Shown one piece after another: positions 25,322 to 34,140 of a stretch of 63,763 bases of DNA. The DNA comes from Acidobacteriota bacterium (GTDB lineage Bacteria; Acidobacteriota; Terriglobia; Bryobacterales; Bryobacteraceae), in contig JAPKZB010000090.1 of assembly GCA_026393985.1 (NCBI GenBank), positions 1 to 63,763 of the forward strand, written 5' to 3'. Under the pieces are notes generated by a model. It saw only the letters and a list, made by a program, of their open reading frames with translations, had not been told where the DNA came from and did no database searches. A program made the position numbers and the translations under genes. Positions within the stretch are counted from its first letter, which is position 1; each line of letters starts with the position of its first letter.

Positions 25322-25990
25322 ATGATTCCGCTACGCGATACCCAGCCGAGCCACCACTTTCCGGTCGTCACGGTCGGATTGATCGCCGTTAACGTACTCG
25401 CCTTTCTCTACCAGATCTCGCTCGATGAGTTCTCGCTGAACCACTTCGTGGTCGAGTATGGGCTCGTTCCGCGCCGCTTGCAGTTGGCCGACTTTTTCAC
25501 CAACATCTTCCTCCACGGCGGGTGGTGGCATCTGATCGGCAACATGTGGTTTCTCTGGATTTACGGCGATAACATCGAAGATATCCTGGGGCGCGGTAAG
25601 TTCCTGCTGTTCTATGTACTGTGCGGCGTCGCCGCCGGCCTGGTGCACGTGCTGTTTAATCTCGACTCCCGCATACCGACCATCGGGGCGAGCGGCGCGA
25701 TTGCGGGAATCATGGGGGCGTACCTCGTGAAGTTTCCGCACTCGCGAATTCTGACCCTGGTCCCGGTCATCATCTTCTTCACGACGATGGAGATTCCGGC
25801 CTGGCTGATTTTGCTCTATTGGTTTGTCCTCCAGTTTTTCAGCGGGATCGGCACCGTTGGCCAGTCGCATCTGAATCAGGGGGGAGTGGCGTGGTTTGCG
25901 CACATCGGCGGCTTTCTGGCGGGCATTGCGCTGATTTATCTGCTGCGTCCGAAGCCGAAGTACCGCTGGCGGCAGGATCTGCGATGGTAA
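25322..25990 (+). CDS. Rhomboid family intramembrane serine protease
   Basis: 222 residues. Six membrane segments; the catalytic Ser124 lies in GASGAIAG and His194 in WFAHIGGF, the Ser-His dyad of rhomboids. The L1-loop/TM2 motifs FLHGGWWHLIGNMWFLWIYG are typical. It cleaves transmembrane substrates inside the inner membrane. The stop codon overlaps the ATG of the next, glutaredoxin-like gene. Confidence 0.94.
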   Translation: MIPLRDTQPSHHFPVVTVGLIAVNVLAFLYQISLDEFSLNHFVVEYGLVPRRLQLADFFTNIFLHGGWWHLIGNMWFLWIYGDNIEDILGRGKFLLFYVLCGVAAGLVHVLFNLDSRIPTIGASGAIAGIMGAYLVKFPHSRILTLVPVIIFFTTMEIPAWLILLYWFVLQFFSGIGTVGQSHLNQGGVAWFAHIGGFLAGIALIYLLRPKPKYRWRQDLRW

Positions 25991-26268
25991 ACGTCCACTT
26001 CTACACGCGCCGCGGCTGCCACCTTTGCGAACAAGCGGCCAAGGTGCTGGCGGAGGCCGCCAAGGAGTGGGCGTTCGTGACTACCATCGTCGATATCGAC
26101 GCCGACCCCGCCGCCCGGGCGCTCTATCACGAAGAGGTTCCGGTGACGTTGCTGCCCAATGGACAGCGTTTCCGCTATGGACTGGACCGGAACGAGTTTC
26201 AAAGGCAACTTTCGAGCCTCGGCGCGCATCCACCCTGTAGAGGGCGATGCGACCAACCAATTTCCTGA
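25984..26268 (+). CDS. Glutaredoxin-like protein (DUF836 type)
   Basis: 94 residues from the ATG at 25984, which overlaps the rhomboid stop by 7 bases. The N-terminus VNVHFYTRRGCHLCEQAAKVLAEAA has the thioredoxin-fold CxxC motif (Cys11, Cys14), with a cis-Pro in EEVPVTLLPNGQ. Small thiol-disulfide protein; partner unknown. The C-terminal tail overlaps the start of the radical SAM gene by 22 bases. Confidence 0.85.
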   Translation: MVNVHFYTRRGCHLCEQAAKVLAEAAKEWAFVTTIVDIDADPAARALYHEEVPVTLLPNGQRFRYGLDRNEFQRQLSSLGAHPPCRGRCDQPIS

Positions 26269-27287
26269 CGGCGTGGGGAAAGATACTCCGCGGGCGGATT
26301 CCGCTGCTTTCGATTGAGATTACCCGCGAATGTCCGCTGAGTTGTCCCGGCTGTTACGCTTACGGCGAATCCCATCTGGCCGATGGCGCCAAGCTCGTGG
26401 ATCTGACTGACTCCAAAGGTGATGAGCTGGTGGCCAACATCCTGCGTCTGGTGGACGAACACCAGCCGGTGCAGGTTTCACTCGTCGGCGGCGAACCGAT
26501 GATGCGTCATCGCGAACTGGCGCGCGTGCTGCCGGTGCTGAGCGCGCGGGGCATCTACACGATGATTGTGACGAGCGCCGTCATTCCGATTCCCCCGGAA
26601 TGGACCCGGATGCCGTTTGTCACGATCGCCGTCTCCGTCGATGGCCTCGCCAAAGACCACGATGTCCGGCGCAAGCCAGCCACCTACGAACGGATCCTCA
26701 AGAACATCAACGATTGCCGGATTAACGTCCATTGGACCGTGGTGAACCAGCACATGGAAGAGCCCGGCTACCTCGAACAGTATGTCGCCTTCTGGAACGA
26801 CCGGCCCGAGGTGCACAAGATCTGGATGAGCGTCTACACGCCGCAACGCGGCGAGATGAGTCCGGAGATGCTGCCGCCGGCCAACCGGCAGAGCCTGGCG
26901 GCGCAGATTCCGCCGCTTGCGAAAAAGTACCCCAAGCTGCTGGTGCCCGACGGCATGGCCAAGGCCTTTGCCGCGCCGCCGGAGAGCCCGGACGAGTGCA
27001 TCTTTTCCCGGATGTCGGCCAACTACACGGCCGACTTCAAAACCCAGGTGGAGCCGTGCGTGTTCGGCGGCGACCCGGATTGCCGCCAGTGCGGCTGTTC
27101 GATGTCGGCGGCGCTGCACTGGATTGGCGGGGCCAAGGTCGCTGGTCCGCTGCGGGTGAAGCATCTGGTGCGGAGCTCGATGGCGGTCGGCGCCTTCGTC
27201 AACACCTTGACGCCATGGCAGACCGGACGGACGCGTTGGGGTAAACCCGCGGCGCCCGTCCGGACGGACCTGGTGCAGATCAAATAG
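26247..27287 (+). CDS. Radical SAM protein with C-terminal Cys cluster
   Basis: 346 residues. The cluster motif is ITRECPLSCPGCYAYG (CxxxCxxC, Cys about 29, 33, 36), followed by VSLVGGEPMMRH, the GGE motif that binds SAM. The N-terminal half is the partial TIM barrel (AVSVDGLAKDHDVRRKPATYERIL). A C-terminal cluster DECIFSRM... VEPCVFGGDPDCRQCGCSM (about 250-292) looks like a SPASM/twitch-type auxiliary Fe-S site. Reaction unknown. It overlaps the glutaredoxin-like gene, so rhomboid, glutaredoxin and radical SAM genes form one operon. Confidence 0.88.
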   Translation: MRPTNFLTAWGKILRGRIPLLSIEITRECPLSCPGCYAYGESHLADGAKLVDLTDSKGDELVANILRLVDEHQPVQVSLVGGEPMMRHRELARVLPVLSARGIYTMIVTSAVIPIPPEWTRMPFVTIAVSVDGLAKDHDVRRKPATYERILKNINDCRINVHWTVVNQHMEEPGYLEQYVAFWNDRPEVHKIWMSVYTPQRGEMSPEMLPPANRQSLAAQIPPLAKKYPKLLVPDGMAKAFAAPPESPDECIFSRMSANYTADFKTQVEPCVFGGDPDCRQCGCSMSAALHWIGGAKVAGPLRVKHLVRSSMAVGAFVNTLTPWQTGRTRWGKPAAPVRTDLVQIK

Positions 27288-27290
27288 CCG

Positions 27291-28586
27291 TCAGGCCTCG
27301 TCTTCGAGCGGCGTCACCGGATCGATGAATGGCCAAGTGATCATGCCGAGCAGGTAGACGCCGGCCATGATGGTGATAAACAAGTTCCAATCGTTCCCGG
27401 TCGCGCGGAGGATGAGGCCGCCGGTGACCGGGGCGACGAAGCCGGCGATGTTGCCCATCATGTTCATGGAGCCGGACAGCGTGCCGGCGTACTTGCCGCC
27501 CACGTCCATACACGCGCCCCAGGCGTTCGGCATGACCAGGTCGTTGCAGAAGCTCGACAGGCCGAGGCCGACCATCGCCCACAGCGGATCCTTCACCTGA
27601 ATGGCGATGAACATCATCAGCGCCGCACTGCCGAAGCCCACCGTGGAGATGACGCGCCGCGAGCGGCCGACATCACCCCAATGGCGCGCCAGCCGAGTGG
27701 ACAGGAAGCCGCACACAAGCGAACCCAGCCCGCCCAGGAACAGCGGCAGGATGGCGTAGTAGCCGCTGGTTTCGCGGTCCACGCCGTGATACTCCTGCAG
27801 GTAGGTCGGTAGCCAGGTGGGGTAGAAGTACCAGGGGAAGCTCAGCAGGAAGTATTGCAGCCAGAGCAGCCAGACCGCCCGGGAACGGATGAGCTTGCCC
27901 CAGGGCACGTCGCCGTGGCCGCTGGCCGGATGGGCGGTTTGGGCGATCAGGGCGCGCTCGGCATCGTTGACTTCCGGGTGCTCCTGCGGATTGTCGCGGA
28001 ACCAGCGGTAGAAAAAGAAGGCCCACACGGTCCCGATCAGGCCGAACGAGAGGAACGCCGTCCGCCAGTCCATCACCTTGAAGATCCAGATGACGAGCGG
28101 CGGCGTGGCCGCGCCGCCCCACCGGGCGGCCATCCAGAGAATGCCCTGCGCGCGCACGCGCTCTTCGATCGGCAGCCAGGTGGAGAAGGCCTTGGTGATG
28201 TTGGGGAAGCAGCCGGCTTCACCCGCCCCGAACAGAAAGCGCGTCACGAGCATGCTGGGGTAGCTGAACATCCAGCCCGTGGCGGCGGTGAAGAAGCTCC
28301 ACCAGATGACGATCCGCATGAGCACCTTGCGCGGGCCCATCCAATCGCCCAGCCAACCGCCGGGTATTTCAAACAGGGCGTAGGCGATGGCAAAGGCGCC
28401 GAAGACGTAGCCCATCTGGCCCTTGTCCAGCTGCAGGTCTTTCGAGATTTCGGGGGCGGCCATCGAAATGGCGACGCGGTCTATGTAGGCGAGAATCGCC
28501 AGCGTGACGGCAAACCAGATGACTTTGCGCCGGGCGTTGCTGGCGGGGGCCGCGGTGGGCCGCGGGGTAGTAGGAGTCGATTGCAT
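27291..28586 (-). CDS. MFS transporter (anion:cation symporter type)
   Basis: 431 residues with 12 predicted membrane segments. GGWLGDWMGPRKVLMRIVIWW is the MFS loop 2-3 motif; RFLFGAGEAGCFPNITKAFSTWLPIEERVRAQGILW is characteristic of the ACS family (ExuT, GudP, sialate or phthalate transporters), which import organic acids such as hexuronates with H+ or Na+. The precise substrate is unknown. The start overlaps the cutA stop by one base. Confidence 0.92.
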   Translation of the reverse strand: MQSTPTTPRPTAAPASNARRKVIWFAVTLAILAYIDRVAISMAAPEISKDLQLDKGQMGYVFGAFAIAYALFEIPGGWLGDWMGPRKVLMRIVIWWSFFTAATGWMFSYPSMLVTRFLFGAGEAGCFPNITKAFSTWLPIEERVRAQGILWMAARWGGAATPPLVIWIFKVMDWRTAFLSFGLIGTVWAFFFYRWFRDNPQEHPEVNDAERALIAQTAHPASGHGDVPWGKLIRSRAVWLLWLQYFLLSFPWYFYPTWLPTYLQEYHGVDRETSGYYAILPLFLGGLGSLVCGFLSTRLARHWGDVGRSRRVISTVGFGSAALMMFIAIQVKDPLWAMVGLGLSSFCNDLVMPNAWGACMDVGGKYAGTLSGSMNMMGNIAGFVAPVTGGLILRATGNDWNLFITIMAGVYLLGMITWPFIDPVTPLEDEA

Positions 28587-28909
28587 CAGAGAACCTCAGT
28601 TTCGTGGTCGATCCAGTCGAGGTAGGGCGGGTTGCCATCGACGACCGGGAGAGCGATCAGTTCAGGTATTTCGTAGGAGTGCAGAGCGCGGACGGCCTCG
28701 GACAGCGCGGCGAATAGCGGCCGGCGAGACTTGATCAGCAACAGCAGTTCGGTTGATTCTTCCACCTTCCCCTGCCAGCGGTAAACCGATCGCGCCTGCG
28801 GCAGAATGGTTACGCAGGCGGCCAGACGGCGGTCCACCAGGGCCCGCGCCAGGCGATCGGCCTCCTCCGGAGAGGCAACGGTAGTGAAGAGCACAATCTT
28901 ATCAGTCAT
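28586..28909 (-). CDS. cutA: Divalent-cation tolerance protein CutA
   Basis: 107 residues. Trimeric ferredoxin-like fold: VLFTTVASPEEADRLARALVDRRLAACVTILPQARSVYRWQGKVEESTELLLLIKSR, then LSEAVRALHSYEIPELIALPVVDGNPPYLDWI, all standard CutA blocks. Role in copper tolerance is historical and its biochemical function is unsettled. Coupled to the MFS gene by a one-base overlap. Confidence 0.95.
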   Translation of the reverse strand: MTDKIVLFTTVASPEEADRLARALVDRRLAACVTILPQARSVYRWQGKVEESTELLLLIKSRRPLFAALSEAVRALHSYEIPELIALPVVDGNPPYLDWIDHETEVL

Positions 28910-28956
28910 CGGGTACTAGCTTTATGGTCGAAAGCGGTTTATAAAGAAGGGTAGGT

Positions 28957-29295
28957 ATGGCAGTTCGTCGGTCGCGGGCAATACAAGTGTACAAGCGGTT
29001 GGGCTTGCTGGTGGCGGTTGCTGGTTTTTGCATCTACGCTATTGTGAATCTTACTGGACCGCAGGGCATCAAAGCGCTTTTCGCCAAGTGGCGAGAGCTG
29101 CAGGAGATTGAGGCCAGGAATGCCAAACTCATTGCCGACCTCCATAGTCGCCGGGAAAAAGTCCGGATTCTGAAGGATAGCGCCGAGGCCAGGGAGTTCG
29201 AAATTCGCAAGAAGCTGCAGAAACTGCTTCCGGGCGAGCGGCTCTACCAGGTCCCGGACCCGGAGCCGGCGGCGCCGGAAGCGGCGCCGAATTAA
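28957..29295 (+). CDS. FtsB/DivIC-like septum formation initiator
   Basis: 112 residues. Single membrane segment (about 15-33: LGLLVAVAGFCIYAIVNL) after a short basic N-terminus, then a coiled coil (about 45-90: KWRELQEIEARNAKLIADLHSRREKVRILKD) and a Pro/Ala-rich tail. This is the layout of FtsB, which bridges FtsL and FtsQ in the divisome. A good Shine-Dalgarno (AAGGGTAGGT) precedes the ATG. Its 3' end overlaps the convergent mutase gene by 4 bases. Confidence 0.85.
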   Translation: MAVRRSRAIQVYKRLGLLVAVAGFCIYAIVNLTGPQGIKALFAKWRELQEIEARNAKLIADLHSRREKVRILKDSAEAREFEIRKKLQKLLPGERLYQVPDPEPAAPEAAPN

Positions 29296-30650
29296 ACGGT
29301 CAGCCGCCGCCAGGCGTCGTCGAACAGGGCTTGGGCCTGTTCGGGGGTGCGGGCTTCGACCGCCAGCCGCAGAAGAGGCTCGGTGTTGGAACTGCGGACG
29401 TGCAGCCACCGGCCCTCCCATTGCAGTTTCAAGCCGTCGGTGCGATTGGTCTGCGCGTCCGGGAAGCTCTCGGCCAGGGCCTGCATGAGCGTACCCAGGC
29501 GGCCGTGCTCAAACGGCACCTTGCCAGCCAGACGCGTATAGCGGGGCAGCGCCGCCACCAGCTCCGAGACGGTCTGGCCGGTCTCCGCCATCAGGTCGAG
29601 CAGCAGAGCCATGGCCGTGTAGCTGTCGCGGCACAGGTGCACGGCGGGGAAGATGATCCCACCCGAGGAGCCCTCGCCGCCAATGGTCGCTTTGACGGCC
29701 TGCATCCTTTCGACGACGTTGGCTTCGCCCACGGGCGTGCGGTGCACCTTGCAGCCGTACTGCGCCGCGATATCGTCGATGGTGGCGGAGGTAGTCAGGT
29801 TGACGACCACGTCGCCCGGCGTATGCGCCAGCGCCCGCTGCACGGCCAGGGCCAGGACGTCGTCGTTGTCAAGCACCGTGCCGTTCTCATCGCACACGGC
29901 GAGGCGGTCGCCATCCGGATCCTGGCCGAAGCCGATGTCGGCGCCGGTGCGGCGGACGAGCGCAGCCAGCTCGGTTAAGGTATCCGGCCGCGGTTCGGCG
30001 ATGCGGGGGAAGACCTGCGTGGGGTCGACCGCGATGGCTTCGAGGTGCGTGGCGAGCACCGTGCCCAGGAACTCCACTGACATCGCCGACCCCGCGCCGT
30101 TGACGCCGTCGAGCGCCACGCGGAAGCGGCGGCGCCGGATGCGGCCGAGGTCGACGTGGCGCAGGACGCGGTCGAAGTGCAGCGCCGGGGCGGTTGTGAG
30201 ATCCGACGTCACCGAGCGGATCTCCCCGTTGCCGGCCTGCGTGAACTGGCTCTGATGGAAGAGGTCGAGCAGCTCACTGCGCTCGTACTGGTTGAAGAAC
30301 AGGCCCTCGTGGTTGAACAGTTTCAGGGCGTTGTATTCCGGGGGATTGTGCGAGGCGGTGAGCGCGATGCCGCCGCGGGCCTTGCGGTGGGCGACGTAGA
30401 TCTGAATGGTCGGCGTGGGCACCACGCCGAGGTCGATCACCTCGCAGCCGGCCGCCAGGAGGCCGCAGTTGACCGCGTGGGTCAGCATGGGGCCGGAGGT
30501 TCGCGTGTCGCGGCCGAGCACCACGCGGCCCTGGCCGACATAGGTGCCGAAGGCCTGCGCGAAGCTGGCGGCCAGGCCCGGGGTCAGGAAGCCGCCAATC
30601 ACCCCGCGCACGCCCGAAACGCCCACCTTTAACAGATGCTCACGCGCCAT
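29292..30650 (-). CDS. Phosphohexose mutase (phosphoglucosamine/phosphomannomutase)
   Basis: 452 residues from the ATG at 30650, which has GGAGG about 8 bases upstream; a GTG nine bases earlier is less likely. Alpha-D-phosphohexomutase: active Ser100 in LTASHNPPEYNALK, Mg2+ loop GQDPDGDRLAV, sugar loop GEGSSGGIIF and C-terminal phosphate loop RSSNTEPLLRLAVEA. The start overlaps the stop of the second mutase gene by one base (TGATG). It supplies hexose-1-phosphates for cell-wall or glycan synthesis. GlmM or ManB cannot be told apart with certainty. Confidence 0.9.
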   Translation of the reverse strand: MAREHLLKVGVSGVRGVIGGFLTPGLAASFAQAFGTYVGQGRVVLGRDTRTSGPMLTHAVNCGLLAAGCEVIDLGVVPTPTIQIYVAHRKARGGIALTASHNPPEYNALKLFNHEGLFFNQYERSELLDLFHQSQFTQAGNGEIRSVTSDLTTAPALHFDRVLRHVDLGRIRRRRFRVALDGVNGAGSAMSVEFLGTVLATHLEAIAVDPTQVFPRIAEPRPDTLTELAALVRRTGADIGFGQDPDGDRLAVCDENGTVLDNDDVLALAVQRALAHTPGDVVVNLTTSATIDDIAAQYGCKVHRTPVGEANVVERMQAVKATIGGEGSSGGIIFPAVHLCRDSYTAMALLLDLMAETGQTVSELVAALPRYTRLAGKVPFEHGRLGTLMQALAESFPDAQTNRTDGLKLQWEGRWLHVRSSNTEPLLRLAVEARTPEQAQALFDDAWRRLTV

Positions 30651-32011
30651 CAGTTCCACCTCCGGACCCGGTCGAGGAGGGTCTCAAATAACTCGCGCGG
30701 CTCGCTGTCGCGCTGTTCGGCAATCACCCGGATGATCGGCTCGGTCTGGCTCACGCGCACGTGGAACCAGCGGTCCGGCCAGGCGATGCGGAGCCCGTCA
30801 CTGCGGTCCATCTCGCCGTCCGGGAACAGCTCCTGCAACTCCTCGAGCAGCGCCGGAATGTGCGGGCTTGTGAGCGGTACTTCCGCTTTCAAAATGTGGT
30901 GGCGCGGATAGCCGGCCAGGATCCGGCTCAGCGGCTGGCCGCGGTCGCAGATCGTATGCAGGATCGCCAGCATGCTCGCGATGCCGTCGTAGACGAAGCG
31001 GAACTGCGGCATCATGACGGCGCCGGTGCCTTCGCCGGCCAGCGCGATCTGTTCGGGCCGGTAGCTGGAGAGCGCGTCAATGGCCGCCTGCCGGCCGACG
31101 GGCACCCGCAGCACGCGGCCGCCGTGGCGCGCCGCCACGTCTTCGAGCAGCGCGGTGCTCGACAGGTTGGCGATGATCAGCTTGCCGGGGCTGGCCGGCA
31201 GCAGCGAGTCGGCAAGCAGGGGCAGCACCATCTCTTCGCTGATGCCGCGGCCCTGTTCGTCGGCGAGGGCGACGCGGTCGGCGTCCATATCGAACAGAAA
31301 GCCGGCGTCGGCCTGCAGCGGCTGCATCAGCGGGGCGAGCTGCAGTTCGACGATACTGGCGCTGGTGTTCGGGGTATGGGCGACAGTGCGGCCGTCGACG
31401 CGTTCGTTGATGAGGATGAAGCCGCAGCCGAAGCGCTCGTTCATGCGGCGGAGGATGAGGGCGCTCGCGCCGTTGCAGCAGTCGACGACCACGCGGAGGG
31501 GTCGGATGCGCGCGAGGTCGAACACCCGGGCGAGACCGTCGAGGTAGGTATCGATGGCGTCCGTGGTCACCGTCAGTTTGCCAAGCTGGTCCCAGGGCGC
31601 GAAGCGGAAGCGGCGCAGGTGGTAGATGTCGAGCAGTTCGCCGGCTTCGGCGGTGTTCAGATAGATCCCGCTCGGCCCGAAGAAGCGCAGGGCGTTCCAG
31701 TCGATGGTGTTATGCGAAGCACTGATGGCGATGCCGCCGGCGGCGTCGAGGCGCTGAATGGCGTGCTGGACGACCGGCGTTGAGACAACGCCGAGGTCGA
31801 TGATATCGTGTCCGCAAGCCAGCAGGCTGGCGAGGACACCCTCGCGGATCATGTGGCCGCTCAGGCGGGGGTCGCGGCCGAGGATGACCGGCCGGCCGGG
31901 TTCCAGAAAGGTGCCGAAGGCGGCGGCGAACTCGAGCACGTGGGTTGCCGTCAGCCCCTGTCCCACGATGCCGCGCAGGCCAACGTGAGAGATGCGCAGG
32001 GCTTTGTTCAC
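30650..32011 (-). CDS. Phosphohexose mutase, second copy
   Basis: 453 residues. Same architecture as its neighbour but diverged: active Ser99 in ISASHNTIDWNALRFF, Mg2+ loop FDMDADRVALADEQG, sugar loop GEGTGAVMM and phosphate loop VSQTEPIIRVIAEQ (SQT replaces the usual SNT). All catalytic elements are present, so both copies should be active, perhaps on different sugars (glucosamine-6-P versus mannose- or glucose-6-P). It is upstream in the two-gene operon. Confidence 0.88.
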   Translation of the reverse strand: MNKALRISHVGLRGIVGQGLTATHVLEFAAAFGTFLEPGRPVILGRDPRLSGHMIREGVLASLLACGHDIIDLGVVSTPVVQHAIQRLDAAGGIAISASHNTIDWNALRFFGPSGIYLNTAEAGELLDIYHLRRFRFAPWDQLGKLTVTTDAIDTYLDGLARVFDLARIRPLRVVVDCCNGASALILRRMNERFGCGFILINERVDGRTVAHTPNTSASIVELQLAPLMQPLQADAGFLFDMDADRVALADEQGRGISEEMVLPLLADSLLPASPGKLIIANLSSTALLEDVAARHGGRVLRVPVGRQAAIDALSSYRPEQIALAGEGTGAVMMPQFRFVYDGIASMLAILHTICDRGQPLSRILAGYPRHHILKAEVPLTSPHIPALLEELQELFPDGEMDRSDGLRIAWPDRWFHVRVSQTEPIIRVIAEQRDSEPRELFETLLDRVRRWN

Positions 32012-32703
32012 TGCGTTACCAGTTTAATTTTCCCAAAGGCCTCCGGCACGTGGTTGTTGAGCACGCCGGTCTGCCGCCAGACGATGTACTTCCGCTTCGG
32101 CCCCGGACCCTGAATGCGAAACAGGTTGATGCGCATCTCGTTGCCGATTTCCGCCGGGCGGCTGTCGATGGACTTGATGGGGATCTTGAACTCGCCGTAC
32201 CAGACCTTCTTCTCTTTATCGAGGCGGGCCTTAACAGTGAAGCCGGAGTTCCAGTCGGCGCCGCCGTTGGCGAGCGGCTTCTTGCGGTCGATGTCGAGGT
32301 CGATGTACTCGCCGAGCGGGGAGATCTGGTATTCGCGGTACTGCCAGATTCTTTCAAAGTCGGCGCCGATGAAGATCTCGGCCACATCGTGGTCCCAGAG
32401 CTTCATGGTTTCGGCATTCGTGACCGGGGCGGCGTTGACGTGCAGCTCTTCGTAGGGGCAGGTGAACAGGAAGTAGAGGTGGTTTTTGGTCCAGCGGGAG
32501 CGGACCTCGGTGCGATGGTTGGACACGGGTTTGCCGAAGTGGTCGTTGACGGCCACGGCGGCGGCCTGGTAGCGCCATTGCGGCTGTCCGGGGTCGGCGG
32601 TGAGTGGGAACTCGGTGCGGGAGTAGAAGCTGAACATCAGCTCCGGGTCCGCGGCGGCGGCGGCGGAAACGAGCATGGCAAACAGGGAAATCGCCTTCAT
32701 CAT
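32008..32703 (-). CDS. Exported CBM9-like protein
   Basis: 231 residues from the first of two adjacent ATGs (32703 and 32700); longer in-frame sequence upstream overlaps the aminotransferase gene antisense and is ignored. Signal peptide MMKAISLFAMLVSAAAAADPE. The body matches the carbohydrate-binding family 9-like fold of acidobacterial exported proteins: WRYQAAAVAVNDHFG, RTEVRSRWTKNHLYFLFTC, WDHDVAEIFIGADFE, YREYQISPLGEYIDLDID, WYGEFKIPIKSID and MRINLFRIQGPGPKRKYIVW. Likely binds glycans outside the inner membrane; no catalytic domain. Overlaps the mutase start by 4 bases. Confidence 0.8.
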   Translation of the reverse strand: MMKAISLFAMLVSAAAAADPELMFSFYSRTEFPLTADPGQPQWRYQAAAVAVNDHFGKPVSNHRTEVRSRWTKNHLYFLFTCPYEELHVNAAPVTNAETMKLWDHDVAEIFIGADFERIWQYREYQISPLGEYIDLDIDRKKPLANGGADWNSGFTVKARLDKEKKVWYGEFKIPIKSIDSRPAEIGNEMRINLFRIQGPGPKRKYIVWRQTGVLNNHVPEAFGKIKLVTQ

Positions 32704-32746
32704 TGCTTCAATTGTAGGCCTCAATCGTAGTCTACCGGAGCTGCGC

Positions 32747-33871
32747 CTAGCCGGCCACGGCCCGCGCCACCGTCCGGGCGATCTCCCGCGTCTGGCTTTC
32801 GTCGCCCATGAGCAGGCGGAAGGGCAGCCAGAACGCATCGCCAATACAGGCTTCGGCACGGGGGCAGGGAAGCGCCCGGTGCGGCAGGCCGCCGGTGTAT
32901 ATCGGGTTCTGCTGCAGCGTGTGCGGATAGAAAGGCGTGGCCGGAATGCCGGCCGCCTGCAGCCTTTGGCAGAAGGTATCCCGCGAGATGCCGAGCCGGT
33001 CATCGACGCGGCCCAGCAGCAGATACCACGGGTTGCGGTTCACCGCCTCCGGCACCTGTTGCCAGGTGATGCCGGCCAGGTCGGCCAGTTCTTCGGCAAA
33101 GACCGGCCAGTTCCGCATCCGGTTCTCAATCTGTTCGTCGAGCCGTTCGAGTTGCGCCGTGAGTACGGCGGCGTGCAGCGCCGAGAGGCGGTAGTTGTTG
33201 CCGAGTTCGAAGTGGTGGAAGAAGGAGTGGCCGGGACGCCGGCCCTGGTTCCGGTAGCTGCGCAGCCGCTCGGCGAAGGCCTCGTCGCTGGTCAGGGCGA
33301 TGCCCCCTTCGCCCGCCGTCATCACCTTGCCGTTCTGGAACGAGAAGCTGCTCGCCAGGCCGAACGACCCGGCCCGCTTTCCGCGCCACTCGGCGCCGTG
33401 GGCGTGGGCGGCATCTTCGAGCAGGAGCAGACCGTGTACCGAGGCCAGGGCGCTGAGGGCGTCCATGTCGGCCAGCGGGCCGCCGAAATGGACCGCCAGG
33501 ATGGCCTTGGTGGCCGGCGCGATCGCCTGCCGAACCTGTTCGGGGTCCATGTTGAACGAGTACGGCTCGATGTCGACGAACACGGGCGTCGCGCCCACGC
33601 GGGACACGGCCGAGGCGGTGGAGATAAACGAGATGGCCGGGACGATCACCTCGTCGCCCGGGCCGACGCCGGCCGCGGCCAGCATCATCTCGAGGGTCAC
33701 CGTGCCGTTCACCGCGCCGACGCCGTAGCGGCAGCCCTGATACGCGGCAAAGGCGTTTTCAAAGTCAGCCACCATCGGATGGAAGCCGCCCCACTGCGGG
33801 CTGGCCAGCACCTGATCAAGCAACTCTCGTTCGCGGGAGGTCGACACGGGCCAGGACGGAAGCTCAGTCAT
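32747..33871 (-). CDS. DegT/DnrJ/EryC1/StrS family aminotransferase
   Basis: 374 residues. PLP-dependent sugar aminotransferase fold: GVGAVNGTVTLEMMLAAAGVGPGDEVIVPAISFISTASAV, VFVDIEPYSFNMDP, LLLEDAAHAHGAEW (cofactor Asp) and the PLP lysine in SFSFQNGKVMTAGEGG (about residue 189). C-terminal PATPFYPHTLQ fits the substrate region. The family makes amino sugars for surface glycans or antibiotics, or acts as a regulator. No partner sugar-nucleotide genes are adjacent. Single gene. Confidence 0.92.
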   Translation of the reverse strand: MTELPSWPVSTSRERELLDQVLASPQWGGFHPMVADFENAFAAYQGCRYGVGAVNGTVTLEMMLAAAGVGPGDEVIVPAISFISTASAVSRVGATPVFVDIEPYSFNMDPEQVRQAIAPATKAILAVHFGGPLADMDALSALASVHGLLLLEDAAHAHGAEWRGKRAGSFGLASSFSFQNGKVMTAGEGGIALTSDEAFAERLRSYRNQGRRPGHSFFHHFELGNNYRLSALHAAVLTAQLERLDEQIENRMRNWPVFAEELADLAGITWQQVPEAVNRNPWYLLLGRVDDRLGISRDTFCQRLQAAGIPATPFYPHTLQQNPIYTGGLPHRALPCPRAEACIGDAFWLPFRLLMGDESQTREIARTVARAVAG

Positions 33872-33888
33872 CCCTCTAGAGTAAAGGA

Positions 33889-34140
33889 ATGGACATTTTG
33901 CGCGAAAGAGTTGAGGAGTTGGAACGGCTGGAATTCCAGATGGGCCCCGCCCGCGGAAAACTGGCTCTGGCGCTTGATGTGCTGACCGATGCGCTGGTGC
34001 TGGTTGGCCAGCACGGCGTCTACTGCACGAGCGTCCGCAATCCGTCCAAGCCGGCGATGGATATTCAGATGGTCCTGGCGGGTCTGGAAGGCGCCAAGGA
34101 GCTGATCCAGGGCGCCATGGTGGAGATTAAGAAGGCCTGA
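33889..34140 (+). CDS. Small conserved-looking hypothetical protein, 83 residues
   Basis: Not recognised. Almost entirely helical: MDILRERVEELERLEFQMGPARGKLALALDVLTDALVLVGQHG, then a short loop YCTSVRNPSKP and a second helix pair to EIKKA. No signal peptide. AAAGGA sits immediately before the ATG. It starts 17 bases from the divergent aminotransferase and its end overlaps the convergent methyltransferase by 14 bases. Codon use is normal for the region. Confidence 0.65.
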   Translation: MDILRERVEELERLEFQMGPARGKLALALDVLTDALVLVGQHGVYCTSVRNPSKPAMDIQMVLAGLEGAKELIQGAMVEIKKA

